Source: Neisseria arctica
GTDB lineage: Bacteria; Pseudomonadota; Gammaproteobacteria; Burkholderiales; Neisseriaceae
DNA length: 64,000 bases
Assembly: GCF_022870905.1 (NCBI RefSeq)
Contig: NZ_CP091510.1
Coordinates: forward strand, 992,001-1,056,000
Direction: 5' to 3'
Position 1 is the stretch's first letter, and each line of letters begins with the position of its first letter. Position numbers and translations under genes: made by a program. Shown one piece after another: positions 54,542-64,000 of this stretch. The notes below the pieces were generated by a model. The model was not told where the DNA came from. It did not search any database and worked only from the letters and a program-made list of their open reading frames with translations.

Positions 54542-54554
54542 AAAGGGTAAGATA

Positions 54555-55319
54555 ATGAGATTGAAATTCTGGCAGCCTTTGTTATTAGCAGTACTCTTGA
54601 GCGCTTGTGCGAGTAGTGGTTCTTCCAAGCCTAGTGCTAAAGAGCGGGCTTTGCAGGTTTCAAATATTAAAACCCAGCTGTCGGTTGAGTATATGAAGGC
54701 ACAAGACTACCGCCAAGCTATAAAAAGTATTGACGAGGCCTTGGCATCTGATAGCCGTAATGCGAATGCTTGGTTAGTACGGGCACAAATTTATCAATAC
54801 TTAAAAGTCTCTGATAAAGCTCAAGAAAGCTTTCTGAAAGTTTTAGATTTAAACCCAAATAGTGCAGAAGCCAATAACAATTATGGTTGGTTTTTATGCA
54901 GTATACAAAATAGGCCGTCTGAAGCGATACCTTATTTTGATAAGGCTCTTGCCGATCCAACCTATCCCAACCCTTATGTTGCTTACCTGAATAAAGGGAT
55001 ATGCAGTGCTAAAACCGGCCAATATTCTTTATCTGAGGCATATTTGGAAAGAGCATTGGCTACTGAGCCGCGCTTTTATCCGGCAATCAAAGAATTGGCC
55101 CGTACAAAATATTTAGCAGGGCAGCTTAGCGATGCGGATTATTATTTCAGACAATATCAAAGCAAAGTGGATATGTTGTCGGCAGATGATTTATTGCTGG
55201 GATGGCGGCTGTCCCGTGCGTTAGGTAATATTCAAGCAGCATATGAGTACGAAGCACAATTGCGTGCGAATTATCCTTATACCGAAGAACTTCAAATGAT
55301 TACAACAGGACGTTTGTAA
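54555..55319 (+). CDS. pilW: Type IV pilus biogenesis lipoprotein PilW (PilF-like)
   Basis: The 254-residue lipoprotein has lipobox LLSAC (Cys18) and about six TPR helical hairpins (YMKAQDYRQAIKSIDEAL, LDLNPNSAEANNNYGWFLC, shown in part). Neisseria PilW helps to assemble the PilQ secretin and stabilise pili at the outer membrane. The ATG follows AAAAGGGTAAGATA. An AG-DUS lies inside the gene (about 54912). The stop overlaps the start of the RodZ-like gene (TAATG), so the two are coupled. Confidence 0.9.
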   Translation: MRLKFWQPLLLAVLLSACASSGSSKPSAKERALQVSNIKTQLSVEYMKAQDYRQAIKSIDEALASDSRNANAWLVRAQIYQYLKVSDKAQESFLKVLDLNPNSAEANNNYGWFLCSIQNRPSEAIPYFDKALADPTYPNPYVAYLNKGICSAKTGQYSLSEAYLERALATEPRFYPAIKELARTKYLAGQLSDADYYFRQYQSKVDMLSADDLLLGWRLSRALGNIQAAYEYEAQLRANYPYTEELQMITTGRL

Positions 55320-56212
55320 TGACTGATAACCAACAACAAAACGAACAGCTGTCGGGTAACGCGGCACAAGAATTGGGGCAGAAATTGAAAAATGCCCGTG
55401 AAAAGCGTGGTTTTTCAATTGGAGAAGTGGCTGAGCGCCTGAAATTACCGGCCCGCCAAATCGAAGGATTGGAGAGCGGAAATTATGAAGGTTTGCCAGA
55501 ACTTGTATTTGTACGAGGTTTTTTGCGTACTTATGGTCGGTTTTTAGAGTTGGATGACCAAGAGGTGGCCGGTTATCTGGACCGCATTATGCCGCAAGCT
55601 CGCAGCAATACTTATGCCGTACAGCGTGAAAAAAATTCAGACGGCCTGAATTATCAACAGACAACTGTGAAAAAGCCTTTTCCTGCATGGGTTATTGGTC
55701 TATTGGGAGTTGTGGCGATTGCCGGCGGTATTTATGCATGGCAAAGCAAATCACAGGCGGAAAGTGCAAAACAGGCTACTGAAAGCCAAGTGGGCTTAGG
55801 AGAGGTTGCAGAACCAAATCTGAAAGCCAGCAATGTTTCTGTAGTTGCCATGGCAAGTGAAGAGAGTGCTTCGGTAGCTGCGCCTGCAGCTGCTTCTGCA
55901 ACTACTGCATCAGCAGCCTCTGAATCTGTGGCATCGGCATCAGCGGTAGCCGAAGCCGGTACGATTGCATCAAATGAGTTGGTCGTAAAGGTGCGTTACC
56001 GTTCGAATTTGGTAATTAAAGATAAAAATGGGCAATTTGTTATTAACCGTATTGTCCCAGCCGGTAGCGAACACCGTTTCCAAGGCGGTGCGCCTTATGA
56101 TGTATGGATTGGTTATGCAGTTGGCGCAAGTGCCAATTATGGCGGTAACGATATTAATGTAGGTCAGCATATGGTGACTAAGAAAACTTCTTCATTCAAA
56201 GCAGGACAGTAA
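55319..56212 (+). CDS. RodZ-like HTH membrane protein
   Basis: The 297-residue protein has a cytoplasmic HTH_25-type domain (about 17-90, LKNAREKRGFSIGEVAERL), a single membrane helix (about 122-141), an Ala/Ser-rich periplasmic linker and a C-terminal DUF4115-type beta domain (about 220-297). This is the layout of RodZ, which links MreB to the wall in rods. In a coccus it may shape the cell differently, or the species may be rod-shaped. It lies between pilW and ispG, six bases before the latter. A DUS lies in the gene (about 55638). Confidence 0.85.
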   Translation: MTDNQQQNEQLSGNAAQELGQKLKNAREKRGFSIGEVAERLKLPARQIEGLESGNYEGLPELVFVRGFLRTYGRFLELDDQEVAGYLDRIMPQARSNTYAVQREKNSDGLNYQQTTVKKPFPAWVIGLLGVVAIAGGIYAWQSKSQAESAKQATESQVGLGEVAEPNLKASNVSVVAMASEESASVAAPAAASATTASAASESVASASAVAEAGTIASNELVVKVRYRSNLVIKDKNGQFVINRIVPAGSEHRFQGGAPYDVWIGYAVGASANYGGNDINVGQHMVTKKTSSFKAGQ

Positions 56213-56218
56213 ACCGTA

Positions 56219-57487
56219 ATGAGTACTATGCCATCTCGCCGTGCCACTTATCAGGTAGAAGTTGATCACATTACCGTAGGTTCTGAATCTCCGGTCGTAG
56301 TACAATCGATGACCAATACGGATACTGCCGATGCGGCCGGTACGGCAGAGCAAGTAAAGGCTTTAAGTGATGCCGGTTCCGAAATGGTACGTATCACAGT
56401 CAATAGTCCGGAGGCTGCTTCCAAAGTAGCAGAAATACGCCAGCGTTTGGATGATATGGGATGCCAAACACCGTTAATTGGAGATTTTCACTTTAACGGT
56501 GAGCGTTTGCTTGCAGAGTTTCCTGATTGTGCAAAAGCTCTGTCAAAATACCGGATTAATCCAGGCAATGTCGGTAAAGGTGCGAAAGGCGATGAGAAAT
56601 TTGCTTATATGATTCGTACCGCTGCCGAACACAATAAAGCAGTCCGTATTGGGGTTAACTGGGGCTCGCTGGATCAGAGTTTGGCCAAGAGAATGATGGA
56701 TGCCAATTTGGCTTCGGCAAACCCCAAAAGCCCCGATGAGGTGATGAAAGAGGCACTCATCGTATCAGCGCTTGAGTCGGCACAAAAAGCCATTGATTTA
56801 GGCTTGCCTGAGAACAAAATTATTTTGTCTTGTAAAGTAAGCTCTGTACAGGATTTGATCCAAGTTTATCGTGATTTGGGGGCGCGTTGTCGTTTCCCGC
56901 TGCACTTGGGCCTGACTGAAGCCGGTATGGGCAGTAAAGGTATTGTTGCTTCGACTGCGGCATTGGCGGTTTTATTGCAAGAAGGCATAGGCGATACTAT
57001 CCGCATTTCGCTAACACCGGAACCGGGTAGCTCTCGCACGCAAGAGGTTGTGGTAGCGCAAGAAATTCTGCAAACAATGGGTTTGCGCTCATTTACACCG
57101 ATGGTAACTGCCTGTCCGGGTTGCGGACGCACGACCAGCACGGTATTCCAAGAGTTGGCTCGTGACATCCAGCATTATTTACGGGAACAAATGTCGGTAT
57201 GGCGTTGGCAGTATCCGGGTGTGGAAAGTTTGAATGTTGCTGTAATGGGGTGCGTGGTAAACGGCCCGGGTGAAAGTAAATTAGCCGATATCGGTATCAG
57301 CCTGCCGGGTACAGGGGAAACCCCGGTTGCCCCTGTTTATGTGGATGGTGAGCGAAAAGTTACACTCAAGGGCGATAATATGGCCGAAGAATTTTTAGCC
57401 ATCGTACAAGAGTATGTGGAAACCAATTACGGAGAAGGCGGAGCGAAACGCTCAACTAAACGTGTCATTCCGATTCAGTCTTCTTAA
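56219..57487 (+). CDS. ispG: 4-hydroxy-3-methylbut-2-enyl diphosphate synthase
   Basis: The 422-residue iron-sulfur enzyme acts in the MEP isoprenoid pathway. The N-terminal [15 protein letters not shown] and [10 protein letters not shown] belong to the TIM-barrel part. The cluster ligands are in CPGCGRT and [10 protein letters not shown] near the end. The length is normal. It follows the RodZ-like gene at once, as in many proteobacteria, where the order rodZ-ispG-hisS is common. A DUS terminator follows. Confidence 0.95.
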   Translation: MSTMPSRRATYQVEVDHITVGSESPVVVQSMTNTDTADAAGTAEQVKALSDAGSEMVRITVNSPEAASKVAEIRQRLDDMGCQTPLIGDFHFNGERLLAEFPDCAKALSKYRINPGNVGKGAKGDEKFAYMIRTAAEHNKAVRIGVNWGSLDQSLAKRMMDANLASANPKSPDEVMKEALIVSALESAQKAIDLGLPENKIILSCKVSSVQDLIQVYRDLGARCRFPLHLGLTEAGMGSKGIVASTAALAVLLQEGIGDTIRISLTPEPGSSRTQEVVVAQEILQTMGLRSFTPMVTACPGCGRTTSTVFQELARDIQHYLREQMSVWRWQYPGVESLNVAVMGCVVNGPGESKLADIGISLPGTGETPVAPVYVDGERKVTLKGDNMAEEFLAIVQEYVETNYGEGGAKRSTKRVIPIQSS

Positions 57488-57500
57488 TATGTAATACTGG

Positions 57501-57538
57501 AAGGCCGTCTGAAGCTGTTTATGCTTTCAGACGGCCTC
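57501..57538 (+). terminator. AG-DUS paired terminator after ispG
   Basis: AAGGCCGTCTGAA and TTTCAGACGGCCT are separated by a 12-base loop. No long T-run follows, so read-through into hisS is possible. Confidence 0.75.
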
Positions 57539-57567
57539 AGACATAGATTTATTAAAGATAGTGTGAT

Positions 57568-58863
57568 ATGGGACAAAAAATCCAAGCTGTAAAAGGCATG
57601 AATGATTTACTGCCGGTGGAGCAGAAAGATTTTAAATTAACCGCTGCTTTGTGGCAGGAATTCGAAATGACCGTGAATAATTGGACACGGCGTTACGGGT
57701 ACAGTCAAATTCGCACACCTATCGTAGAGCAAACGGGATTGTTTGTACGCTCAATAGGTGAAGAAACTGATGTTGTAGGAAAGGAAATGTATACGTTTTC
57801 CGATTCTAACGACAAGCTAAGTTTGACATTGCGACCGGAAGGTACGGCATCTTGCTTGCGAGCAGTAGTTGAGCATAATTTATTGTATAACGGTCCTGTG
57901 AAACTTTGGTATATGGGGCCGATGTTCCGCCGTGAGCGTCCGCAGAAAGGACGTTACCGCCAATTTCATCAGGTAGGTATCGAAGCCCTAGGTTATGAAG
58001 GCCCTGATATTGATGCTGAGATTATCGCCATGTGTGCAGATTTATGGCGGGAGCTGGGTATTTCCGATTTACTTAAATTGGAAATTAACAGCTTAGGGAA
58101 CAGGGAGGAAAGGTCTGCCCACAGAGAGGCGTTAGTAGCATATCTTGAGCAGCATGAAGCCATTCTGGATGAAGACAGCAAACGCAGAATGTATACAAAC
58201 CCTTTGCGCGTATTGGATACTAAAAATCCGGCGCTGCAAAAAATGGCAGATGAAGCCCCCCGCTTGAGTGATTATTTAGGCGAGGCATCTCGTGCGCACT
58301 ATGAAGGCTTCAAAAAATTTCTTGACGGCTTGGGGGTCGACTATTATGAAAATCCCCGTTTGGTTCGAGGCTTGGATTATTACAACCAAACCGTTTTTGA
58401 GTGGACAACAGACAAACTAGGCGCACAAGCGACAGTATGCGGAGGCGGCCGTTATGACGGTTTGATTGAAGAGTTGGGCGGAAAATCTGCACCTTCTATC
58501 GGATTCGCTATGGGTGTAGAACGTTTGCTTTTGCTAGTGAAAGAATTTGGTAGTTTGCAAGTAGATGCGGCAGCAGATATTTATGCCATATATCAGGGTG
58601 ATGGTGCTGCCTTGCAAGTAATGCGGTATGCACAAAAGTTACGTGCTGCAGGTTTTGATGTAATTCAGCATTGTGGAAGCCAGAGCTTGAAAGCACAGAT
58701 GAAAAAGGCGGATGCCAGCGGAACTCGTTTCGCATTAATTGTAGCCGGGGATGAATTGGCTACAGATACCGTTACACTAAAAGATATGCGGGGCGAAAGA
58801 GGGCAAGTTACTATTGCCTCGGCAGATTTGATTAATACTTTACAAGGATGGAAACAGGCGTAA
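57568..58863 (+). CDS. hisS: Histidyl-tRNA synthetase
   Basis: The 431-residue class II enzyme charges tRNA-His. Motif 2 appears as [17 protein letters not shown] (17 residues), the histidine loops as [15 protein letters not shown] and GGGRYDGL, and motif 3 in GFAMGVERL. The C-terminal anticodon-binding domain is present. The length is normal. The yfgM-like gene follows directly. Confidence 0.96.
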   Translation: MGQKIQAVKGMNDLLPVEQKDFKLTAALWQEFEMTVNNWTRRYGYSQIRTPIVEQTGLFVRSIGEETDVVGKEMYTFSDSNDKLSLTLRPEGTASCLRAVVEHNLLYNGPVKLWYMGPMFRRERPQKGRYRQFHQVGIEALGYEGPDIDAEIIAMCADLWRELGISDLLKLEINSLGNREERSAHREALVAYLEQHEAILDEDSKRRMYTNPLRVLDTKNPALQKMADEAPRLSDYLGEASRAHYEGFKKFLDGLGVDYYENPRLVRGLDYYNQTVFEWTTDKLGAQATVCGGGRYDGLIEELGGKSAPSIGFAMGVERLLLLVKEFGSLQVDAAADIYAIYQGDGAALQVMRYAQKLRAAGFDVIQHCGSQSLKAQMKKADASGTRFALIVAGDELATDTVTLKDMRGERGQVTIASADLINTLQGWKQA

Positions 58864-59493
58864 ATGGCAACTCATATCCAAGATCAAGAGGAACTTGAGA
58901 ACTTCAAATATTTTTGGAAAAGCTGGGGGCGGTGGCTGTTTGTAGCATTAGTATTGGCTGCGTTGGCTTATTTTTCCTATGTAATGTATCAACGCCATCA
59001 GTTTAACCAAAATCAGGAAGCGGCGGCAGTAATGGCTGGGCTGGTGGAAAAAGCTCAAAATAAAGGTGATGAACAAGCCATTAATGCCGATTTACAGCAG
59101 CTTCAGCAAAATTATCCGGCCAGTATTTCGGCAGCACAGGCAACCCTAATGGTGGCAGCCGCTGAATTTGATAAAGGCCGCTATGATGCGGCAAGTAATC
59201 ATTTAAATTGGGTATTGAAAAATCAAAAAGCTCCTTTGGTTCAAGCTATTGCCGCACAACGTTTAGCCGTTGTGCAGTTACAAGAGAAAAAATATACCGA
59301 AGCATTGGCAACATTAAATATACCGGTTGATGAGGCGTTTATACCGCTCTTTTTGGAAACCAAAGGTGATGTTTATGCTGCGCAAGGTAAAAATAAAGAA
59401 GCTTTGGAGGCTTACGAACAGGCATTAACAAAGTTGCCTAAAGAAGCTCCAAACCGAGAATTATTGCAACTTAAAGCTGACCAATTTAAATAA
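58864..59493 (+). CDS. yfgM: YfgM-like TPR membrane protein
   Basis: The 209-residue protein has one membrane helix (about 22-42) and a periplasmic TPR-like C-terminal domain (about 60-205). In E. coli YfgM works with PpiD at the Sec translocon in periplasmic chaperoning, and ppiD is also in this window. The ATG comes immediately after the hisS stop (TAAATG). In E. coli bamB would follow next. Here it does not, and der comes instead. Confidence 0.85.
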   Translation: MATHIQDQEELENFKYFWKSWGRWLFVALVLAALAYFSYVMYQRHQFNQNQEAAAVMAGLVEKAQNKGDEQAINADLQQLQQNYPASISAAQATLMVAAAEFDKGRYDAASNHLNWVLKNQKAPLVQAIAAQRLAVVQLQEKKYTEALATLNIPVDEAFIPLFLETKGDVYAAQGKNKEALEAYEQALTKLPKEAPNRELLQLKADQFK

Positions 59494-59615
59494 TTTTCCT
59501 GTGGTATTACTGTAAAGACAGTGTATTGCTCAAAGGAGTGCATAACAGGCTTGCTAAGAGATAATCTCATGCAAGCCCGTTGTGTTTTAACCTGAATTCA
59601 TACGTTGAGAATATT
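59494..59615. other. Spacer with hairpin between yfgM and der
   Basis: GGCTTGC and GCAAGCC (about 59549-59578) form a seven-base-pair stem with a 16-base loop. There is no T-run, so I do not call it a terminator. Confidence 0.45.
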
Positions 59616-61076
59616 ATGAAACCCACTATTGCCTTAGTAGGCCGTCCGAATGTCGGTAAATCGACATTATTTAACCGTTTAACCCGAACAAAAGATGCAT
59701 TGGTTGCCGACATGCCCGGTTTGACCCGCGACCGACATTACGGGCATGGTCGTATAGGCAGTAAACCTTATTTGGTTGTTGATACGGGTGGTTTCGAACC
59801 GGTTGTTGACAGTGGTATTCTGCATGAGATGGCCAAGCATACTTTACAGGCAATTGATGAGGCAGATGCCGTTATCTTTTTGGTAGACGGTCGTAACGGA
59901 CTGACACCGCAAGATAAAATTATTGCCGATCGCCTCCGTCAAAGCCCTCGGCCGGTTTTCCTAGCTGTTAACAAAGGGGAAGGGGCCAATCGTGCCGTGC
60001 TGGCTTCTGAGTTTTATGAACTGGCTTTAGGTGAGCCTGTTGTGATTTCAGGGGCGCATGGAGATGGTGTTTATCATTTGATAGAAGATGTATTAGAACA
60101 CTTTCCTGACGTCGAAGAGGAAGTTGAAGCCGCCAAGCATCCGGTATTTGCCGTTATTGGCAGGCCGAATGTAGGTAAGTCGACTTTAGTAAATGCCATT
60201 TTAGGCGAAGAGCGTGTGATTGCTTTCGATATGGCGGGTACGACGCGTGACAGTATCCATATTGATTTTGAACGAGAGGGAAAGCCGTTTACCATTATTG
60301 ATACGGCAGGCGTTCGTCGTCGCGGCAAAGTAGAAGAGGCAGTAGAAAAGTTTTCTGTAATCAAGGCTATGCAAGCTATCGAAGCTGCTAATGTAGCCGT
60401 ATTGGTACTGGATGCGCAGCAGGACATTGCTGACCAAGATGCGACTATTGCCGGTTTTGCGCTGGAGGCAGGGCGTGCTTTGGTAGTTGCCGTCAATAAG
60501 TGGGATGATATTGATGAGGATCGGAAAAACCAAGTAAAGCGTGATATTGCCCGCAAGCTGTATTTCTTGGATTTTGCCAAGTTCCATTATATTTCTGCTT
60601 TGAAGGAGCGGGGAATTGACGGCCTATTCGGCAGCATTCAAGCTGCTTATGATGCGGCAATGATTAAAATGCCCACGCCGAAAATTACCAGAGTATTGCA
60701 AAGTGCGCTGGAACGCCAGCAACCGCCGAGAGTTGGCTTGGTACGCCCGAAAATGCGCTATGCACACCAAGGTGGTATGAATCCTCCGGTAATTGTAGTC
60801 CACGGTAACTCTTTACAGCATATTTCAGATGCATATACGCGCTATCTGACACAGACTTTCCGTAAAGCCTTTAATCTGCAAGGTACGCCTTTGCGTATTC
60901 AGTACAATGTTTCGGAAAACCCATATGAAGAAGCAGCCGATAAGCCTAAGAAAAAACCTTTGCGTCGGGTGGCTTTAAGCAACCGTATCGAAAAGCGTGA
61001 AGGGCGTAAAGAAGAGAAGAGCCGTTTTAAAAAGAAAAATAAAGTCAGCATAAAAAAATTACAGGCTAAAAAATAG
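59616..61076 (+). CDS. der: Ribosome-assembly GTPase Der (EngA)
   Basis: I start at ATG 59616 ([17 protein letters not shown]) over a longer upstream frame, giving 486 residues. Two tandem GTPase domains are clear, each with GRPNVGKST (about 8-16 and 186-194), [16 protein letters not shown] switch I and NK-D type G4 motifs (NKGE in the first, NKWD in the second). A KH-like domain and a basic Lys/Arg tail end the protein. It is essential for 50S subunit assembly. The first domain reads NKGE rather than the usual NKxD, as in other Neisseria sequences I recall. Confidence 0.95.
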   Translation: MKPTIALVGRPNVGKSTLFNRLTRTKDALVADMPGLTRDRHYGHGRIGSKPYLVVDTGGFEPVVDSGILHEMAKHTLQAIDEADAVIFLVDGRNGLTPQDKIIADRLRQSPRPVFLAVNKGEGANRAVLASEFYELALGEPVVISGAHGDGVYHLIEDVLEHFPDVEEEVEAAKHPVFAVIGRPNVGKSTLVNAILGEERVIAFDMAGTTRDSIHIDFEREGKPFTIIDTAGVRRRGKVEEAVEKFSVIKAMQAIEAANVAVLVLDAQQDIADQDATIAGFALEAGRALVVAVNKWDDIDEDRKNQVKRDIARKLYFLDFAKFHYISALKERGIDGLFGSIQAAYDAAMIKMPTPKITRVLQSALERQQPPRVGLVRPKMRYAHQGGMNPPVIVVHGNSLQHISDAYTRYLTQTFRKAFNLQGTPLRIQYNVSENPYEEAADKPKKKPLRRVALSNRIEKREGRKEEKSRFKKKNKVSIKKLQAKK

Positions 61077-61079
61077 TTA

Positions 61080-61120
61080 ACTATGCCGTCTGAAATCAGG
61101 AACTTTCAGACGGCATAGCT
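61080..61120 (+). terminator. AT-DUS paired terminator after der
   Basis: CTATGCCGTCTGAA pairs with TTTCAGACGGCATAG. Both arms are AT dialect. Confidence 0.85.
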
Positions 61121-61412
61121 TTCTGACATAAGCGACTGCTGTGTTTATGTCGTTAATTTAAAAAAATGTAGTCAACCATCGGCTTTTATAGTGCCATATT
61201 GCCTTTGGAAATTGTGGTATGTATTTGGAAAAATACGCCCCCGGGTGCTATAAGCCTATTAGCCGGCCATATCTGCAAACCTCGTTTATAGTTGAGGGTA
61301 ATCATAAATGTTTGCAAAATGCACTATAAAAGTGTTGGTAAAAATTCGCATTCAAGGCTACAATCAGACGGCAATTTCCCGAAACTTTTAAAACATAATA
61401 ACGGAGTATAAA
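61121..61412. other. hfq upstream region
   Basis: No gene is seen in these 292 bases. They must contain the hfq promoter. Short repeated words such as TATAGTGC/GCACTATA (about 61188 and 61321-61328, inverted) could pair or bind a factor, but I have no basis to name one. Confidence 0.4.
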
Positions 61413-61694
61413 ATGACCGCTAAAGGACAAATGTTACAAGATCCTTTCTTGAATGCTTTGCGCAAAGAGCATGTGCCGGTATCGATTTACTTGGTAAACG
61501 GTATCAAACTGCAAGGCCAAGTAGAATCTTTTGACCAATATGTGGTTTTATTACGCAACACATCAGTTACCCAAATGGTTTATAAGCATGCTATTTCTAC
61601 CATCGTGCCGGCACGAGCGGTAAGCCTTCAGCATGAAAACCGCCAGCAGCAGGCTGCACCGGTTCAAGTAGAAACCACACAGCCGGCAGAATAA
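61413..61694 (+). CDS. hfq: RNA chaperone Hfq
   Basis: The 93-residue protein forms a hexamer that pairs small RNAs with their targets. Sm1 (about 15-50, [19 protein letters not shown]) and Sm2 ([10 protein letters not shown]) are complete, and the C-terminal tail is short and Gln-rich. The ATG follows ACGGAGTATAAA. A clear terminator follows. Confidence 0.96.
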   Translation: MTAKGQMLQDPFLNALRKEHVPVSIYLVNGIKLQGQVESFDQYVVLLRNTSVTQMVYKHAISTIVPARAVSLQHENRQQQAAPVQVETTQPAE

Positions 61695-61718
61695 AAACAA
61701 CTTGTGTTGAGTGTAAAC

Positions 61719-61752
61719 AAAAATACCTTACTTAACGGTAAGGTATTTTTGT
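61719..61752 (+). terminator. Terminator after hfq
   Basis: AAAAATACCTTAC-ttaac-GGTAAGGTATTTTTG with a T-rich end. Confidence 0.9.
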
Positions 61753-61954
61753 TTTTGGTATTGGAAATAGCCTCAATGAGTAAAGGCTATTTCTGTTGCA
61801 CTTTAGGGTGTTTACAATTCTTAACTTTTTAATGAGAAAACGGCTAAAGCAAAGCTGGCAATCTGCAAGCATTGAGCATGCAAGGACTTATGCTATTAAG
61901 CATGAAAAAGCTCAAACGAAGAGAGTATTTTTTTCGTATCTTGTCAAGACTGGC

Positions 61955-61966
61955 AGGCCGTCTGAA
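61955..61966 (+). repeat. DUS upstream of nrdA
   Basis: A perfect AGGCCGTCTGAA, unpaired, directly in front of the NrdR-like sites. Confidence 0.85.
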
Positions 61967-62017
61967 ATTACTTTATATTGTGGTCTGTCTCTTGTGATAC
62001 TACTGTATCTTGTGTTT
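61967..62017 (+). promoter_or_regulatory. Two NrdR-box-like sites upstream of nrdA
   Basis: CTTTATATTGTG at 61971-61982 and CTGTATCTTGTGT at 62003-62015 each match the NrdR box pattern CwAtATaTwGtg at most positions. Their 32-base spacing is three helical turns, the spacing known for paired NrdR boxes. NrdR represses ribonucleotide reductase genes when dATP is high. Confidence 0.55.
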
Positions 62018-62039
62018 TAACCTCAGTCGGAAATTTGTT

Positions 62040-64000
62040 ATGAATGCAGCCGCCAACCTTAAAGTAACCAAACGTGACGGGCGTTTGGAGGATATTAATC
62101 TCGATAAAATCCATCGTGTAATTACTTGGGCGGCAGAGGGGTTGAATAATGTATCCGTATCACAGGTGGAATTGAAGTCACATATTCAATTCTACAACGG
62201 CATCCGTACCGATGATATTCACGAAACCATTATCAAAGCGGCAGCCGATCTGATTTCTCAAGAAACACCCGATTACCAATATTTGGCCGCCCGATTGGCC
62301 ATTTTCCATTTGCGTAAAATTGCCTATGGCCAATTTGAGCCGCCTCATCTTTATGAACATGTGGTGAAGTTGGTTGAGGCGGGAAAATACGATCGTCATT
62401 TGTTGGAGGACTATAGTCGCGAAGAATTTAATGATCTCAATGACTATATTGACCATGAGCGCGATATGTCGTTTTCCTATGGTGCAGTCAAACAGCTGGA
62501 AGGTAAATATCTGGTACAGAACCGGGTCACCCGTGAGATTTATGAAACTCCGCAGTTTCTTTACATCTTGGTGGCTATGTGTCTCTTTGCTAAATATCCG
62601 AAAGAAACCCGCTTGAGCTATGTGAAGAAATTTTACGACGCCACCAGCTTATTTAAAATTTCTCTACCCACACCGATTATGTCGGGAGTTCGCACGCCGA
62701 CCCGCCAATTCTCCAGCTGCGTACTGATTGAGTGCGACGATAGCTTAGACAGTATCAATGCCACTACCAGTGCCATTGTAAAATATGTTTCCCAACGTGC
62801 CGGTATCGGTATCAATGCAGGACGCATCCGCGGCTTGGGTAGCGAAATCCGCGGCGGAGAGGCGCAACATACCGGTTGTATTCCGTTTTTCAAAATGTTT
62901 CAGGCGGCAGTTAAGTCATGCTCGCAAGGCGGGGTGCGAGGCGGGGCAGCTACTTTGTTTTATCCGCTTTGGCATATTGAAGTTGAGAGTTTGCTGGTAC
63001 TGAAAAATAACCGGGGTGTAGAAGATAACCGTGTGCGCCAATTGGATTATGGCGTACAAATCAACCGCCTGCTTTATACCCGTTTGATTAAAGGTGGCGA
63101 TATTGCATTGTTCTCACCGCAAGAAGTACCCGGTTTGTATGATGCTTTCTTTGCTGACCAAGACGAATTCGAGCGCCTGTATACAAAATATGAGCAAGAT
63201 CCGAATATTCGTAAACGTGTGGTGCCGGCAACCGAGCTTTTTTCTATCCTCATGCAAGAGCGCGCGGGAACAGGCCGTATCTATATTCAAAACGTCGATC
63301 ACTGTAATACCCATAGCCCGTTTGATCCGCGCGTCGCACCTGTCCGCCAGTCTAATTTGTGCTTAGAAATCGCCTTGCCGACCAAGCCTTTGAACGATAT
63401 TAACGATGAGAACGGCGAGATTGCCCTGTGTACTTTATCTGCCTTCAATTTGGGTGCACTGGAAAGTTTGGATGAGTTGGAAGACTTATCCGATTTGGCG
63501 GTGCGTGCATTGGATGCCTTGCTTGATTATCAAGATTATCCGATTAAGGCTGCCCGTATCGCAACCATGAACCGCCGTACTTTGGGTATTGGTGTAATCA
63601 ACTATGCTTACTATTTGGCGAAAAACGGTGCTCGATACAGCGATGGTTCTGCATTGGGCCTAACCCACCGTACTTTTGAAGCAATCCAATACTATTTGTT
63701 GAAAGCATCTGTTCAACTGGCAAAAGAATATGGAGCTTGCCCACTGTTTCACGAAACTACCTATGCCCAAGGCAAACTGCCAATCGATACCTACAAAAAA
63801 GACTTGGACACTATTTGCCAAGAGCCTTTACAGCTAGATTGGGAAAGTCTGCGTGCCGATATCGTGAAATACGGATTGCGTAATTCTACGTTGACTGCAC
63901 TGATGCCGTCTGAAACCAGTTCTCAGATTGCTAATGCAACCAACGGTATTGAACCGCCGCGCGGCTTGGTATCTGTGAAAGCATCCAAAGACGGTATTTT
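62040..64000 (+). CDS. nrdA: Ribonucleoside-diphosphate reductase alpha subunit, 5' part
   Basis: The frame is open from ATG 62040 to the window edge (653 codons), so the 3' end is missing. It makes deoxyribonucleotides. The N-terminal ATP-cone (about 5-95, KVTKRDGRLEDINLDKI in part) senses ATP/dATP. Catalytic-domain parts include FSSCVLIECDDSLDSI with the first active-site Cys, and NLCLEIALPT with the second Cys plus the radical-site Glu. The last visible residues TNGIEPPRGLV belong to the conserved loop before the C-terminal Cys pair. An AT-DUS lies within the gene (about 63903-63914). Confidence 0.95.
   Translation, partial: MNAAANLKVTKRDGRLEDINLDKIHRVITWAAEGLNNVSVSQVELKSHIQFYNGIRTDDIHETIIKAAADLISQETPDYQYLAARLAIFHLRKIAYGQFEPPHLYEHVVKLVEAGKYDRHLLEDYSREEFNDLNDYIDHERDMSFSYGAVKQLEGKYLVQNRVTREIYETPQFLYILVAMCLFAKYPKETRLSYVKKFYDATSLFKISLPTPIMSGVRTPTRQFSSCVLIECDDSLDSINATTSAIVKYVSQRAGIGINAGRIRGLGSEIRGGEAQHTGCIPFFKMFQAAVKSCSQGGVRGGAATLFYPLWHIEVESLLVLKNNRGVEDNRVRQLDYGVQINRLLYTRLIKGGDIALFSPQEVPGLYDAFFADQDEFERLYTKYEQDPNIRKRVVPATELFSILMQERAGTGRIYIQNVDHCNTHSPFDPRVAPVRQSNLCLEIALPTKPLNDINDENGEIALCTLSAFNLGALESLDELEDLSDLAVRALDALLDYQDYPIKAARIATMNRRTLGIGVINYAYYLAKNGARYSDGSALGLTHRTFEAIQYYLLKASVQLAKEYGACPLFHETTYAQGKLPIDTYKKDLDTICQEPLQLDWESLRADIVKYGLRNSTLTALMPSETSSQIANATNGIEPPRGLVSVKASKDGI

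Noticed and set aside
61796..62020. 74-codon frame upstream of nrdA
   Set aside because: No ribosome-binding site. It runs through the DUS and the NrdR-like sites, and its protein has no pattern of a real domain.

Overview
The window looks like a chromosome segment of a commensal or animal-associated Neisseria species. It is dense in the Neisseriaceae DNA uptake sequence (DUS, core GCCGTCTGAA), mostly in the AG dialect (AGGCCGTCTGAA) with a minority of AT copies. Many copies are paired as inverted repeats and form the transcription terminators. The gene content and order (rpsA-ihfB, ndk/rlmN/pilW, ispG-hisS-yfgM-der, lepA-lepB, hfq) also fit Neisseriaceae. I cannot name the species from the sequence alone.

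Region 1 (1 to about 9.5 kb) is the end of a tailed prophage. It holds the 3' end of a tail gene, two small membrane proteins (holin candidates), a peptidoglycan-binding/GH19-like endolysin, an Rz inner-membrane spanin with an Rz1 lipoprotein nested out of frame, two small proteins and a 1114-residue beta-helix tail spike. Four small genes on the opposite strand follow, then a tyrosine integrase. Two of the small genes start from promoters that carry an identical 16-bp palindrome in the same position, and one small gene encodes an HTH protein. This looks like a compact regulated accessory (moron or anti-defence) module.

Region 2 (9.7 to 16.9 kb) is a proline-related catabolic locus: bifunctional PutA without the DNA-binding domain, an ornithine-cyclodeaminase/pyrroline-carboxylate-reductase-like enzyme, a divergent XRE-cupin regulator and an MHS-family permease.

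Region 3 (16.9 to 23.0 kb) is an island bounded by 258-bp, about 99% identical direct repeats. The left repeat carries a truncated 5' end of the MFS exporter gene that is intact on the right. Inside, read leftwards, are four tandem paralogous lipoproteins (period 800-803 bp, each unit with a DUS), then a lipase-fold protein split by two apparent frameshifts, a glutamine-rich tail and a coiled-coil membrane protein. My reading is an antibacterial lipase effector that has decayed, with an amplified lipoprotein immunity family that has been kept. This is the most interesting part of the window.

Region 4 (23 to 64 kb) is mostly core genome: an MFS exporter, PPK2, a DUF1232 protein, an exonuclease with a cNMP/CBS/nucleotidyltransferase protein, alaS, a polyamine-binding lipoprotein, ppsR and ppsA, a formate/nitrite channel, fbp, rlmJ, ppiD, lepA-lepB, a thiolase, aroA, cmk, rpsA-ihfB, zapE, ndk, rlmN, pilW, a RodZ-like protein, ispG, hisS, yfgM, der, hfq and the start of nrdA. 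Two NrdR-box-like sites lie in front of nrdA. I found no complete tRNA or rRNA gene, no CRISPR array and no transposase.
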